A program made the translations under genes and the position numbers. The notes below the pieces were generated by a model. It ran no database searches and was not told where the DNA came from. It saw only the letters and a list, made by a program, of their open reading frames with translations. Positions 27,467-39,700 of a DNA stretch of 64,000 nt are shown here, one piece after another (position 1 is the stretch's first letter; every line of letters begins with the position of its first letter). Source of the DNA: Lachnospiraceae bacterium (GTDB lineage Bacteria; Bacillota; Clostridia; Lachnospirales; Lachnospiraceae); assembly GCA_022793065.1 (NCBI GenBank), contig JAAWCE010000001.1, positions 1-64,000 on the forward strand. Reading direction: 5' to 3'.

Positions 27467-27916
27467 ATGTTTTTGATCAGGAAAATGGAAAGAGGAGATT
27501 ATGAAGAGGTGTTTGGGATGATGAAGATATTTTACGCATCTCCCGCGGTTTTGCATAAGGCTTCCGAAGAGATATTGCGGCGTGATATAGAAGATTGCCT
27601 GGGAGACATGCCTTTTATTGAGGGGTATGTCTTTGCAGACGAGGATCAGATTGCCGGATATGCAATGGTTGCAAAGGGGTATACTACGGAATATGGCGGC
27701 GTCTGTCTGTGGATAGAAGACTTGTATTTAAAGCCGGCATACAGGCATTGGGGGCTGGGTACGCAGTTTTTTACATTTTTGGAGAAGGAATATGAGGGAA
27801 GGGTGGTCCGTTATAAGTTGGAGGTAGAAGAAGAGAACAGCTTAGCAATCAAAGCGTATGAAAAAAACGGATATCAAATTTCACCTTATTATGAGATGAC
27901 AAAGGAGATGTCATGA
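27467..27916 (+). CDS. GNAT family N-acetyltransferase
   Basis: A 149-residue acetyltransferase of standard GNAT length. Motif A reads IEDLYLKPAYRHWGLGTQFF near residues 84-103 and the terminal strand motif is EENSLAIKAYEKNGY. The substrate is unknown. The gene overlaps the asparaginase gene by four bases (ATGA), so the two are translationally coupled. Confidence 0.88.
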   Translation: MFLIRKMERGDYEEVFGMMKIFYASPAVLHKASEEILRRDIEDCLGDMPFIEGYVFADEDQIAGYAMVAKGYTTEYGGVCLWIEDLYLKPAYRHWGLGTQFFTFLEKEYEGRVVRYKLEVEEENSLAIKAYEKNGYQISPYYEMTKEMS

Positions 27917-28950
27917 AATCGGACAGAAAGAAAATATTGTTAATTGCCACAGGCGGTACCATAGCCTCCTGCTATACGGAAGCTGGGCTTACGCCGAAGA
28001 TAACGGCCCAGGATTTGCTGCAATATGCGGAAGGGCATCAGGCGTACTGCAGTGTGGATGTGATACAGCCTTTTGGACTTGATAGTACCAATATCTATGC
28101 AAAACACTGGCTTATGCTGGCTGGTTTGATTGAGGAAAAATATGAGATTTATGATGGATTTGTGATTTGCCATGGTACGGATACCATGGCGTTTACAGCC
28201 GCAGCGTTATCCTATCTGGTGCAAAATAGTAAAAAGCCCATTGTGATCACCGGTTCTCAGAAGCCCATTAATCTGCCGGTAACGGATGCCAGGACAAATT
28301 TACAAGATAGTCTTCGCTTTGCGTCCGATGATAGATCTCATGGAGTGAACATAGTATTTGGCGGAAATGCCATTGCGGGAACCAGAGCGAAAAAGGAACG
28401 ATCCAAAAGCTATAATGCGTTTTCCAGTATTAATTTTCCTAATATAGCCGCAATATGCGATGGCAGGATTGTGTTCTACATTGACGATAAGGACCGTATT
28501 GGGAAGCCTGTATCTTTTTACAGAACTTTAAATGAAAATGTATTATTGCTGAAGTTGATGCCGGGAATGGACGGGGCCATACTGAATCACTTGTTCCCTT
28601 ATTATGATGCTGTAATTATAGAAGCTTTTGGGGTAGGCGGACTGCCGGAATATGGAAAGGTGCCTTTTTATGCGGAGATTCGTCAATGGACAGATGCAGG
28701 AAAGATTGTTATGATGGCCACACAGGTGACCCATGAAGGCAGCGATATGGAAATCTATCAGGTGGGTAAAGTCATTAAGGAAGATTTTCATTTAATGGAA
28801 GCTTATGATATGACGCTGGAAGCTACGGTGACAAAGGTAATGTGGGCTTTGGGGCAGAGTAGGGACCAGGCAAGGTTTCGTCAAATGTTTTATGAGACAA
28901 TCAATCATGATGTGCTGTTACAGGACGGAGCGGAGGCCGAAAATAGGTGA
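27913..28950 (+). CDS. ansA: L-asparaginase
   Basis: A 345-residue asparaginase that hydrolyses L-asparagine to aspartate and ammonia. The two catalytic Thr motifs are present: IATGGTIAS near residues 11-19 and CHGTDTMAF near 90-98. No signal peptide is seen, which suggests the cytoplasmic type I enzyme. It is the second gene of a two-gene unit with the GNAT acetyltransferase. No terminator is obvious after it. Confidence 0.92.
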   Translation: MKSDRKKILLIATGGTIASCYTEAGLTPKITAQDLLQYAEGHQAYCSVDVIQPFGLDSTNIYAKHWLMLAGLIEEKYEIYDGFVICHGTDTMAFTAAALSYLVQNSKKPIVITGSQKPINLPVTDARTNLQDSLRFASDDRSHGVNIVFGGNAIAGTRAKKERSKSYNAFSSINFPNIAAICDGRIVFYIDDKDRIGKPVSFYRTLNENVLLLKLMPGMDGAILNHLFPYYDAVIIEAFGVGGLPEYGKVPFYAEIRQWTDAGKIVMMATQVTHEGSDMEIYQVGKVIKEDFHLMEAYDMTLEATVTKVMWALGQSRDQARFRQMFYETINHDVLLQDGAEAENR

Positions 28951-29019
28951 TTTGTTAAAATGTATATTTTTTAATTCTTCTGTAAATACTGCAACTATGG
29001 ATTGGTAACAATAGCGACT

Positions 29020-29212
29020 TATAATAGTCCAGCTAAGAAATGTCAATCCATTTATTAAAAATGTTTCGCTGGACAAGTGAGGCTGTGAAGGCGCACGAGA
29101 GCAAATTTCATGAGATGACTTACGAATAAAATTTGTTTTTCCTGTGTGTGCGCCGAAAGAATCTCACCCTTTAGTGCAGTCGCGCAGCGACTTAAAATAG
29201 GAGGTTACAAGT
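29020..29212 (+). other. structured 5' leader of uxuA with dispersed repeat
   Basis: TATAAT at 29020-29025 may be a -10 box, although no good -35 is seen. A hairpin follows at 29027-29074, with a GTCCAGC/GCTGGAC stem enclosing the 35-base repeat also found at 24879. Then come nested GTGAG/CTCAC and GGCGCAC/GTGCGCC stems, and AGTCGC/GCGACT next to the ribosome site. The order of parts matches the leader at 13805-13981. Confidence 0.5.
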
Positions 29213-30277
29213 TTGAAGCTTTCGTTTCGATGGTATGGGCCAGAGGATAAGGTAACACTTGAAAATATACGACAGATACCAGGAATGGATACGATTGTCA
29301 CGGCAGTGTATGATGTACCGGTGGGGCAGGTGTGGAGCAGAGAAAGTATTGCGGCTTTAAAGGAGCAGATTGAAAGTAATGGCTTACATTTTGAAGTGGT
29401 GGAAAGTATCCCTGTTCATGAAGACATAAAGTTAGGGAAGTCCACAAGGGATTTATATATAGAGAATTATTGCGAAAATATACGTCGTGTGGCCCAAGCG
29501 GGTGTCAAATGTATCTGCTATAATTTTATGCCTGTGTTTGATTGGACAAGGACGGAGATTGCACATGTTCTGCCTGACGGTTCTACCACCCTTGCCTATT
29601 ATCAGGACCAGATAGACGCGGTGAATCCTGTGGAGGGGGACAGCGACCTTACGCTGCCGGGCTGGGACGCCAGCTATACCAGAGAAGAACTTCGCAGTGT
29701 GGTGGCGGAATATCAGGCAATGACGGAGGAAACCTTATGGGAAAATCTGCAATATTTTCTGGAGAAAGTGATTCCGGTTGCTCAGTCGTTGGGCGTAAAT
29801 ATGGCAATCCATGAGGATGATCCATGTTGGAGCATTTTTGGACTGCCCAGAATTATTACGGACGAAAGAAATCTGGACCGTTTTTTAAAGCTGGTGGATG
29901 TGCCCAACAATGGCATTACATTGTGTACAGGGTCCCTTGGATGCAGTTGCCGTAATGATGTGGTGAAATTGGCGGAAAAATATGCAGCTATGGGAAGAAT
30001 TCACTTTGTTCACATGAGAAATGTGGCGGTACTTCCGGACGGAAAAGGATTTGAAGAGAGGGCGCATCTTTCGTCCTGCGGTTCCCTGGATATGTATGGT
30101 ATTATAAAGGCGTTGTATGATAATGGTTTTGAGGGATATATTCGTCCGGACCATGGCAGGATGATATGGGGAGAAACAGGCAGACCTGGTTACGGATTAT
30201 ATGACAGGGCGCTGGGAGCGGCATATCTTAACGGATTGTGGGAAGCGGCATCAAAAAATGCAAAGTCTGAGGATTGA
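29213..30277 (+). CDS. uxuA: mannonate dehydratase
   Basis: A 354-residue UxuA, which converts D-mannonate to 2-keto-3-deoxygluconate in glucuronate catabolism. The N-terminus [20 protein letters not shown] and the segments [11 protein letters not shown] and FVHMRNV contain expected metal ligands (Glu, His, Cys). The start is TTG at 29213 after TAGGAGG, which gives the full-length family N-terminus. It precedes the gene for a giant pectin-degrading protein, fitting uronic acid use, though its own terminator separates it. Confidence 0.93.
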   Translation: MKLSFRWYGPEDKVTLENIRQIPGMDTIVTAVYDVPVGQVWSRESIAALKEQIESNGLHFEVVESIPVHEDIKLGKSTRDLYIENYCENIRRVAQAGVKCICYNFMPVFDWTRTEIAHVLPDGSTTLAYYQDQIDAVNPVEGDSDLTLPGWDASYTREELRSVVAEYQAMTEETLWENLQYFLEKVIPVAQSLGVNMAIHEDDPCWSIFGLPRIITDERNLDRFLKLVDVPNNGITLCTGSLGCSCRNDVVKLAEKYAAMGRIHFVHMRNVAVLPDGKGFEERAHLSSCGSLDMYGIIKALYDNGFEGYIRPDHGRMIWGETGRPGYGLYDRALGAAYLNGLWEAASKNAKSED

Positions 30278-30281
30278 ATCA

Positions 30282-30320
30282 AAAAGGATTGTGGTATTTT
30301 CCGGATGCCGCAGTCCTTTT
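30282..30320 (+). terminator. terminator after uxuA
   Basis: An imperfect 14-bp stem (AAGGATTGTGGTAT against ATGCCGCAGTCCTT, with wobbles) is followed by TTTT, five bases after the uxuA stop. Confidence 0.7.
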
Positions 30321-30401
30321 CATATCATGGTCAAAATGACGGGCAACATGAAGATTTTGGCGTCTTTTTTTTAATAGTTAGGATGATATGATAAAAGTTT
30401 C

Positions 30402-30430
30402 TTGACATTTTAACGATATTTTCATATGAT
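30402..30430 (+). promoter_or_regulatory. promoter of giant surface protein gene
   Basis: TTGACA (30402-30407) and TATGAT (30425-30430) are 17 bp apart. The leader to the start codon is about 270 bases. It includes GGTT/AACC and CCGCA/TGCGG hairpins. I compared it with cyclic-di-GMP riboswitch patterns and found no match. Confidence 0.75.
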
Positions 30431-30704
30431 ATAAGTGTAGTTAGTACGGATTGCACAAAAGAGCCTGCTATCTGAAATGGTTCGGAAAACCGGAGGCCAG
30501 GAATAAACCAGCAACAAAGTGATTTTAAAAGCGAAGTAAACATCGATAGTACCAGATAAACCGCAGAATCTTGTATTCATGCGGATTTCGGTGTTTTAAA
30601 AATTATTTTGCGGATGTTCCGGAAAGGGAGGTGGGGAAGGAAGAGGCGACGGATGGTGTATTTTCGTATTATATTAGCAACATATGGAAAGGAAAGGGAA
30701 AAGA

Positions 30705-33700
30705 ATGGACAGGAAAACAAGACGATTGCTTTCCAGGCTGCCAAAGCGATTCGGCGCCGGTGTGTTGTCCGCCGCAATGATTTTGAACGGCGCATATACC
30801 GGAAGCATGCCCGTATTGGCAGCGGAGACGACGGATTCTTGGAAGCAGGATGTTCTGACTGCACTGGATGATTTATCTGAAGCCCAGAATGGCAAAGATC
30901 AATTTACACAGGCTACGGAAAACCTGCAGAATGCGTATGATTCGCTTGTGGGCGCTAAGAGTGTCGAGAATCTTGTGGTGACGGCAGTTACCGAAGACAC
31001 GATTACTCTGGAATGGAGTACCTTTGAGAGCGAAGATCTGGTCGGCTATAATGTATACTGGGCCGATGCTGATTCCGAGACCGCAAAGTACCAATTGCTC
31101 GACAAAGACAGCAATAATCTTTACGACGAATCCGGAATTACGATTAACGCGGCAGATTTAGATGCGGCCGCTCCCACAGTGACTTTTGTTGTACAGATGT
31201 CTACCAATAAAAACCATTGGTTCAAGGTAGCGCCTGTAACAAGCGTGGGTGCGGGAAGTAAGAGTGACGCCGTGATGTCTCCTACGGCAGTGGCCTATGA
31301 GACACAGCTTGAAAACATTAACCGCGGACTTACGGTTACGGTAACTGGGGGGGGCGCTTACCTGAACTGGAGACTGTTAGGCAATGAGTTGGACGGCGGT
31401 TATACCGAAACAGGTCTTACCGGTTATGATTTCAACGTTTACAGAGGCGATGAAAAAATTGCAACCGTTACAGACAGTACAAACTATCTGGATACGGGCT
31501 TCAGCGGCGAACTGACAGACAGTACATATAAGCTGGTGCCTGTAAAGGATGGCGTGGAACTGACGGACAAGACTTGCAGCGCATATGATATCTTTACGGC
31601 AGATGCAAGTAATACGAATGTGGCGTACATAGATATTCCGCTGCAGAAACCTGCAGATACCACATTCAGAAAAACTTATGGCATTGACACCATGGTGTTA
31701 AGCGGTTATAACTGGGCCGGAGACGGCTATGGAGCAACCAATGTGGACAGCACCATAACCTATTCTGCAAACGATATGTCCGTTGCAGATGTGGATGGAG
31801 ATGGTGAATATGAGTACATTGTGGAATGGGATCCTTCCTATTCTAAGGATGTTTCTCAGCAAGGCTATACGGGCAAGCAGTTAATTGACTGTTATGAATT
31901 GGACGGCACTTTGCTCTGGAGACTGGATCTGGGTGTTAATATCCGTGCCGGCGCGCATTATACGGAATTTGGCGTATATGATTTTGATGGCGACGGCAAA
32001 GCGGAGATGATGGTAAAGACCGCGCCCGGAAGTAAGATGATTAAGTATGCCATTGGCGAAGACGGAAAAAATATCATGGAAAACGGCTCACCCAAAGTGG
32101 CTTCCGAGGATTATGTGAATATTTCTGCGGAAGATGCGGCGGCCGGAGTTACCAACGACAGCAATTATGTTTTCTCTGCGGCAGATTACAGGAATTATCT
32201 GATAGAGATATTCCAGGATTGGGGTAAATGGAGCAGATATTCCGAGAAGACCGTGAAAGATGCCATTGAGGGCCACTGGTCAAACAACCTGGTTGATATG
32301 TTTACTACGGATACCAGATGGCGTGATTCTGATTTCTATACCGGCGAGGCTGACGGCAGCAGAAATAAGGTGATGGCGTTAGGCAGTATGAGCGCTGCCG
32401 ATATCCAGAGTTATGTTCCCGGATATCAGGAAGGCGATAAGCTGGTAAATATTACACTTTATAATGGCAATGATGTAAATTACCTTGGTACATCCGGACG
32501 TGCTCATGCGCTGATGAAGACCGTGCGCGTAGCAGACGTTAAGGATTACTATGGCGGTTATGACCTGTCAAGCGTTGATAAGGACGTGACAGGAGTGGGC
32601 TACACAAAAGAAGAAGCTACGATTTTGGCGGACTATTTCCTGAATCATTACCAGTACAGGATGGACAAGCACAGCCTGACGGTGTATGAGGGATACGTGA
32701 TTACCGGACCTGAGTATATTACATTGTTCGACTGTTCCAACGGAGACGAACTGGATACCCAGGATTGGTATTATGAGCGTGAGGACGACGGTATGCTCTG
32801 GGGCGATTATGCCATGGACTTTATGGAACCCGGCAACCGCTGTGACCGTTTTAACGTGGCAGTGGCATATCTGGACGGTGAGACGCCTTCCTGCGTCATG
32901 GGTCGGGGTTACTATACCAGAACTACCATGGTAGCTTACAATGTAGTGGATAAGAAGCTTGCGGTAGCAGGAAGCATTGATTCCGGCTGGACCGTAATGA
33001 CCAATCCTTTCAACGACGGCCCTCACGGATATGACGGATGTGATCCGGTGAACGGAACGCTGTCAGGACAGGGTGACCACTATATTGCAGTGGCCGATGT
33101 GGACGGTAACGGACGCCAGGAGATCGTGAACGGCGGCGCTATCGTAGATTATAAGGATGGCAATTTGCATCTTTACAGTTCAGGCGGCGATTATAATTCC
33201 AATGATCCCAGCAAGGGCTGGCTGAAGTACGGACATGGCGATGCAATCCATATCACGGATATCGATCCTGACCATCCCGGTCTGGAAATTGTATCCTGTT
33301 TTGAGGGTGCCGCTTGGGCTCCTTATAACTGGGCGCTGCGCGATGCAAAATCTAATGCTGTACTCTTTGGCGAACCCGGTGCTTCTGACTTTGGCCGTGT
33401 TATGATCGGCGATGTTCTGCCGGATGTACCCGGTCTGGAAATCAGCACCAACTATGATGCGAAGGGTAACAGGACCACTTCTTTGGGAATGGGAACCAAC
33501 ATGAACATTAAGTGGGCCGCAGACATGTCTACACAGTTTGTAAATGGTTCCAGAGATCAGGATATCACTATTACAGGCGGTGTAAACGGCGCGAATAAAT
33601 TCCTGACTGCAGTGGGCTACAGAACCAATAATGACACAAAGGGCAACCCTGGTTTGGTAGCCGATTTGTTTGGCGACAGCCGTGAGGAAATTATTCTGCG

Positions 33701-36700
33701 CAGAGCGGACAGTTCCGGTCTGAGAATATTCATGAACACGGAAGTGTCCAACCATAAGAACTATACTTTGATGCACAATGCACACTATCGTGTGGGTATT
33801 GCATCACAGAACTCTTCCTATAATCAGCCGGCATATACGGATTACTATTATGCAAGCGATACGGATTGGTCCAGGGTATTGCTTCCTAATATGCCTTCTG
33901 ATCAGGAACCTGGTCCGGTAGTTTCGGAGCCGGCAAATGTGACTTTGAATGTTACAACTAAGACCATGGTGGCGGGCGACACACTTCAGTTGATTGCTAC
34001 GGTAATTCCTTCTTCTGCAAATCAGACGGTGACTTGGAGCACCAGCGATGAGAAGGTTGCAACTGTGGATGAAAACGGCGTAGTGACTGCTGTTGGCAGA
34101 GGCGTTGCTCGTATTACGGCTACTACCGTTAATGGAAAAGAATGTACTTGTACGGTAAATGTTATGGGCGGATATAACCAGGATGGGTTAGATCAGATGC
34201 CTATTGGCACAACGCTTGACTTTATCTTCGGTTCCGATGCGGTATCTACGGAGCAGAAGACTGCAGTGAAGGCTGGCACAGTATATTCTGATGAAACTGG
34301 TTATGGCTTTGCTGCACCGTCCAACATTACTTTGACAGACGGCAAGGATTATGTAGCTGGCAATAACTATCGCTCCGGCGACGAAATTCCTGTGTATGAA
34401 TATCCTACATTCCAGGTAAAAGTTCCTGTGGGCGTATATGAAGTAACGATTATACAGGGCACCAACGGCACGGATGATGCTGTAAACGGCGCTTATGTAG
34501 AGGGCAACAAGTATTCCGTAAGATGGAGCAGCCAGGCGTTTGCAACATCCTATACGGAACCGACCGCAGATTCCTGGATTTATACGAAGGCGGGTGAAGT
34601 TAAGACTTCCACAGTGGAGACTGCTGTGGCAGACGGTCAGTTGACTATCAATCTGGCTACTTCTCTGACCAATGAAGGGGAATCAGGAACCACTTATATT
34701 AAAGAAATAATTGTTACCAGAAAAGAGCAGATTACAGATCCTTCTGAAGCTCCTACGCTCAGATTTATCGGTGATTCCACACTGGCGAAATATCCTCCTG
34801 AGGATGGCGGCACATGGACACCAATCCCTGAGAGAACGGGCTGGGGTGAAGACTTCTCCATGGGACGCTTCGTGGATGAATCCGTACAACTGGTGAATAA
34901 GGCAGTGGCAGGCAGTTCTGTCAAGAGTTATATCTATGACGGATACTTGAATGATTTCCTGTTGAACAGCCATCCCGGCGATACCGTGATTATTGAGGGC
35001 GGTATCAATGACAGTGCGGCAGGTCCTCGTTTTAGTACCGCAGAAGAGTTCAAGGCTACAATGGCCTATGTGATTGACTGCTGTGAAGCGTTTGGATTGG
35101 ATGTCATCCTTAGTGCAGGAACCAGTTCCGCAACAACCTATACCGAGCCCATGCAGGCATTGGCACAGGAAAGAGAACTGCATTATGTAGATTTGCTGAA
35201 CCTGTGGACTGCATATCAGTCGGCTACAGGGAAAAAGCAGGGTGATATGACCGTTGACGGCACCCACTTAAAGCGTGTAGGCGCTATTGTGGCTGCACAG
35301 TTGGTAGCAAATGACATTGCTGATTTGGAAGGTCTGTATATTTCCGGCCTTGTAAAGAAGACGGCTGTGAACTATGAGGCACCCACTGCCGTTGCCACAG
35401 GCTTGTATGCTAAGGCGCAGACAGAGAACAGCTTGACACTGGCATGGAACATGGAAGAGACGACGCTTTATGATCCTACCCAGTTGATTACTGACTTTAA
35501 TGTGTATAGCATCGGAAGCGATGGCAAGGCTGTCAAAGTGGCAACCCAGACTGCGTATATTTCCGCAGGCATGGAAGGTCCTCAGATGCAGACTACTTTT
35601 GCAGCGGAAGGTGCTGGAAACTATTATGTAACCAGTGTTGGTTTGACCGGTGAAGGTCCGGTTTCCGCAACGTTAAAGGTAGGCGCGTTCACTCCTGACG
35701 ACAGCTATACTTTAAGTAAACTAATTGAAACATTTGGCAAGCAGCTCCATGACGCTACTCCTTACACCGTTAAGTCTTATGCGGCGGTGATGACAGCGTT
35801 GGCAGAGGGCAGCAAGACCCTTGCAGATACCACCGCAACTGCGGATGATATTAAGAATGTTTTGGATAAAGCACAGGCTGCGATTGCTGCGCTGCAGTTA
35901 AATGCAGTAGAATTTATCAAAGAAGATTTCCAGAAAGAGCCGCTGGGAACAGCGCCCTGGGGTGTAAGCGGAAGCCATAAGACACTGATGTCTGCAGAAA
36001 TGGAAGAGGATGGCAATCGCCTTCTGAATCTGTATGTGGAAGCAGCGGGCGGACGTTCCGTAGATAAGGTATTTGCAAATGCGGAGAGCGCAGCCCTGGA
36101 GATGGTTGAGTTTGAGTGGTATCCCGGAAATCCGGACCAAAGGAATGTAACTGAAGTTGAGTTCTTAAGCAGTGATACACAGAGAGTACTTTCTCTGAAG
36201 AGTTCCAGCAACGGCCATATCGGTTATGTTGTAGGAAACTATGATACCAGCAATAATAATTATAAGATTGGCGACGGCTTCCATGCTTATGAAGGTTCTA
36301 CGGCCAAAGATTTAGGTCTGACCAATGAAGCATGGTATAACGTAAAGATTGTATTTAACTTTAGCAATCACACCGCTGACCTGTATATCGTGCCTCGTGA
36401 TGACGCTTCCTTGGAAAGCGCTGTTATTAAGGATATTGCGATTGACCAGGCAAGCAATACCATTACCAAGATGAACTTCCGCCTTGAGCGTGGACGTACA
36501 GACGGTGATGCAGGTAATGATTTGTCTATCCTGTGGGATATGTACATGGATGATTATGGCATTTACTATGGGAAGACTCTGAACAATGTGAACACGGCAG
36601 AATATGAAGCAGCAAAGGCGGCTTACCTGGAGAAGGTGAAAGGCCTCAGCTCGGAAGTACTTTCCGGAGAGTTGTTTGTTCTGGCCCAGGCAGTGATGGA

Positions 36701-39700
36701 TATCATGTCTCAGGATGTGGGATTCTTTACTGCAGAAGATTATCAGTATGCAGTGGAAGTATTGAAGGATGCGGAGAAGAACGCACCCAGCCTGGTTCCG
36801 GCAACTTCTGTGAAGGTGACCGCAGAGGCTGAAAGTATTACCGCAGGTTTGACCACAGCGGCGACTGCTGAATTAAGCAAGGGGGCCAATGAGGAAATCT
36901 TGTGGAGTTCTTCCGACGAAAGTATTGCAAAGGTTGAGGGAACAGGCACCAAAGCAGTTGTGACGGCACTGAAAGCAGGAACCGTGACAATTACCGCTAA
37001 GGGCGCTACCTCCGGTGTAAGCGGAAGCGTAGAGCTGACCGTAACCGGTGAAGCTTTCTTCTTCAACAGCGATACCGCAGCAAATGGCGCATATAGCGCT
37101 GAAATCGGTTATGGATTTAAGGATTATACTTATCCTGAACCGGCAAAAGGCTGGACCGCAGGTATCAGTCCTGACGGAAATGCTTATGTGGCAAGAGAGC
37201 TTTTCGAGACAGACAGTGTGTCTTATCTGAAGAGTTCGGAGTCCGGAGCGGATTATGTGGCTGTATACGGACAGAACTGGACTGAAATGCCGGACGGCGG
37301 CAGAGATGAAGACAAGGTTCCTTACCAGAATACCAGTGCGTTTGTGGTAGACCGCGCAAATGGCAATTATACGGTAAGTGCTACGTTCTATAATCCTGGA
37401 CAGTCGGCAGTGGATGTTCAGGTGATTGCGGAAGACATCGTAAGATATGCCGCAGGTGAACATGCAACAGATGAACTTGCTTCTGCCAGTGTAGGGGCAG
37501 GACAGTCAGCAACAGTAAGCTTCAATCTGGCATTGACCGATGGACAGATGACATTGCGTTTCGTTAGAAATACAGCGGATGACTCGTATGAGTTGGCAGC
37601 GAACAGAGGCGTATATGTGAAGAGTGTATCGGTTGACGAGTACAGGACTGACGACAGAGAGAAGACGGCAGTATTGATTGCCGGCGATTCCACAGTACAG
37701 TCTTACCTAGACAAGAGCTACAGGACATCTTGGGCACAGTTGCTGTACAGCTATTTCGGAAACGCTGTAAAGGATGGCGTGAACGATGGCAATAACGAAG
37801 GTTATGCGACTTATGAAACCGAAGATACTTATTTGGTGAACTACGCAAGAGATGCCCGCAGTACCAAGTCCTTCCTGGAAGAGGGCCGTTTGAATGAACT
37901 GCTTCTGAATGTGCAGGAAGGTGATTATGTCCTGATGCAGTTTGCACACAACGACGATAATCAGAATAGATCAAATCGTTTTGTGTCCATAGCAGACTTT
38001 AAGGAAAATATCAAGGCTTATGATGCGGCTATCAAAGAGCGCGGTGGTACCTTAGTATTGGTGACCCCGATTGCTTTGGGTGTATGGGATGAAGCAGGAA
38101 CGCTTGACCACAGATTTGACGATTACAGATTGGCAATGATGCAGAGCGGATTGCCTGTCATTGATCTGATGGGGTCAACACTGGAACTTCTGGCATCCAT
38201 TGGACCGGACAATGAAAAGACAATTGGTATTTACAAAGACACTGTTCATACATTGGAGAGCGGTGCAGTTATGTATGCCAGGATGATGAGCAGCTTGCTG
38301 CTTAATTCCGAGGATGAAAGAATAGCTCCTTTGCAGGCATTGATGGATGCAGAGACAGCAGGCTGTATTAGATTAGCAGCAGAGACGGAAGATGCAATCT
38401 TTATCGGAACCGAGAGTTATGTAGCAGCGACTTTGGGTAAGACGGTTGCAGACGGACCTATTATATTCTTGTCTTCTGATGATGAAATCGTGAAAGTTGA
38501 TGATAAGGGAATACTTACGGCTGGAAACAAGCCAGGTGTGGCGATTATTACCGCCGGCTATCGTACAGGAGACCCTGCAACAACGGATGCGACAGCATAT
38601 TCTGCTTATGTATTGGTTGAAGTAACAAATGTGAAAGTAGAAACAGATGTACCTATTTCCGGAAGCAAAGAAGAAATCGCGAATGCGGTTCTGACGCCGG
38701 AAGAGAAGGAAAATGCTGAGAAGAATGGCGATATCATTGAGATTACCCTTAAGAAGGATGAAGTTGACGAAGAAAACGTTGATGCGCCTATCAAAGAGAA
38801 GGTAGTTGAGAAGATCGCTGAACTTGGTAAGCAGCTCAGTGCAGCGTTAGGATTGACGGTTGACTTGAGGCCGGGAACTTATCTGAATATTTATATGCAG
38901 CTTAAGATCGGCAATAAAGTGGATCGACCGGTAACGGAACTGAACAGTCCTATCAGACTGACCATTACAATACCTGAGAAAGACCGTCTCACAGAAGAAG
39001 AGAAGGAAACGAAGGAAAGATTCTATCAGCTTATTCATGTTCACGGAGAAGGCGAGAATGCAGTGGCAGAGGTGCTGGATGATGTGGACTACAATGAAGA
39101 TACTTATGAGATGACCTTTGATACCGACAAATTCTCTTATTATGTATTGGCGTACTATGATCAGGAGAAGGGAAGCGAACCTACGCCGCCCGGACCTTCT
39201 GATGAGCCTACACCTGGACCTGGAGAACCTACGCCTGGACCTGGAGAGCCTACACCTGGACCTGGAGAAGAGCCTACGGATGAACCTGATGAGCCTACAT
39301 CTGCACCTGGCGGCGATGATGGGGACGACGATGATTCTTCGGACGATGGTGATGATGATTATGTAAAGAGTCCTACAACTTACGATGAGCGGATTGCTAT
39401 TGATGTGGATAACGTTGACATGGATGGCATGATGGCACAGCCGATGGAAGGCTATATGTTTGACTTCGGCAATAAGAATGGTACGGCTGAGGGATATGTT
39501 GGCATTACTACACAAGCATATGATGCGGAAGCTGGATATGGCTGGACCAGCAATACGGCAAGCGGTATCAATGCCAGTGGTGTTGGAGTGACAGTACAAG
39601 ATACGGAAGCCGACGCGGCGTTGAGCGCAGCGGCAAGTGACTTGTTATATGTTGCTGATGGAGGACTTCTGGAATTTGCAATTGATCTTCCGGCAGGTAC

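Noticed and set aside
30431-30704. Cyclic-di-GMP riboswitch in the leader of the giant protein gene
   Set aside because: The GGTT/AACC hairpin and purine-rich stretch were suggestive, but the conserved core strings of class I and class II were not found.
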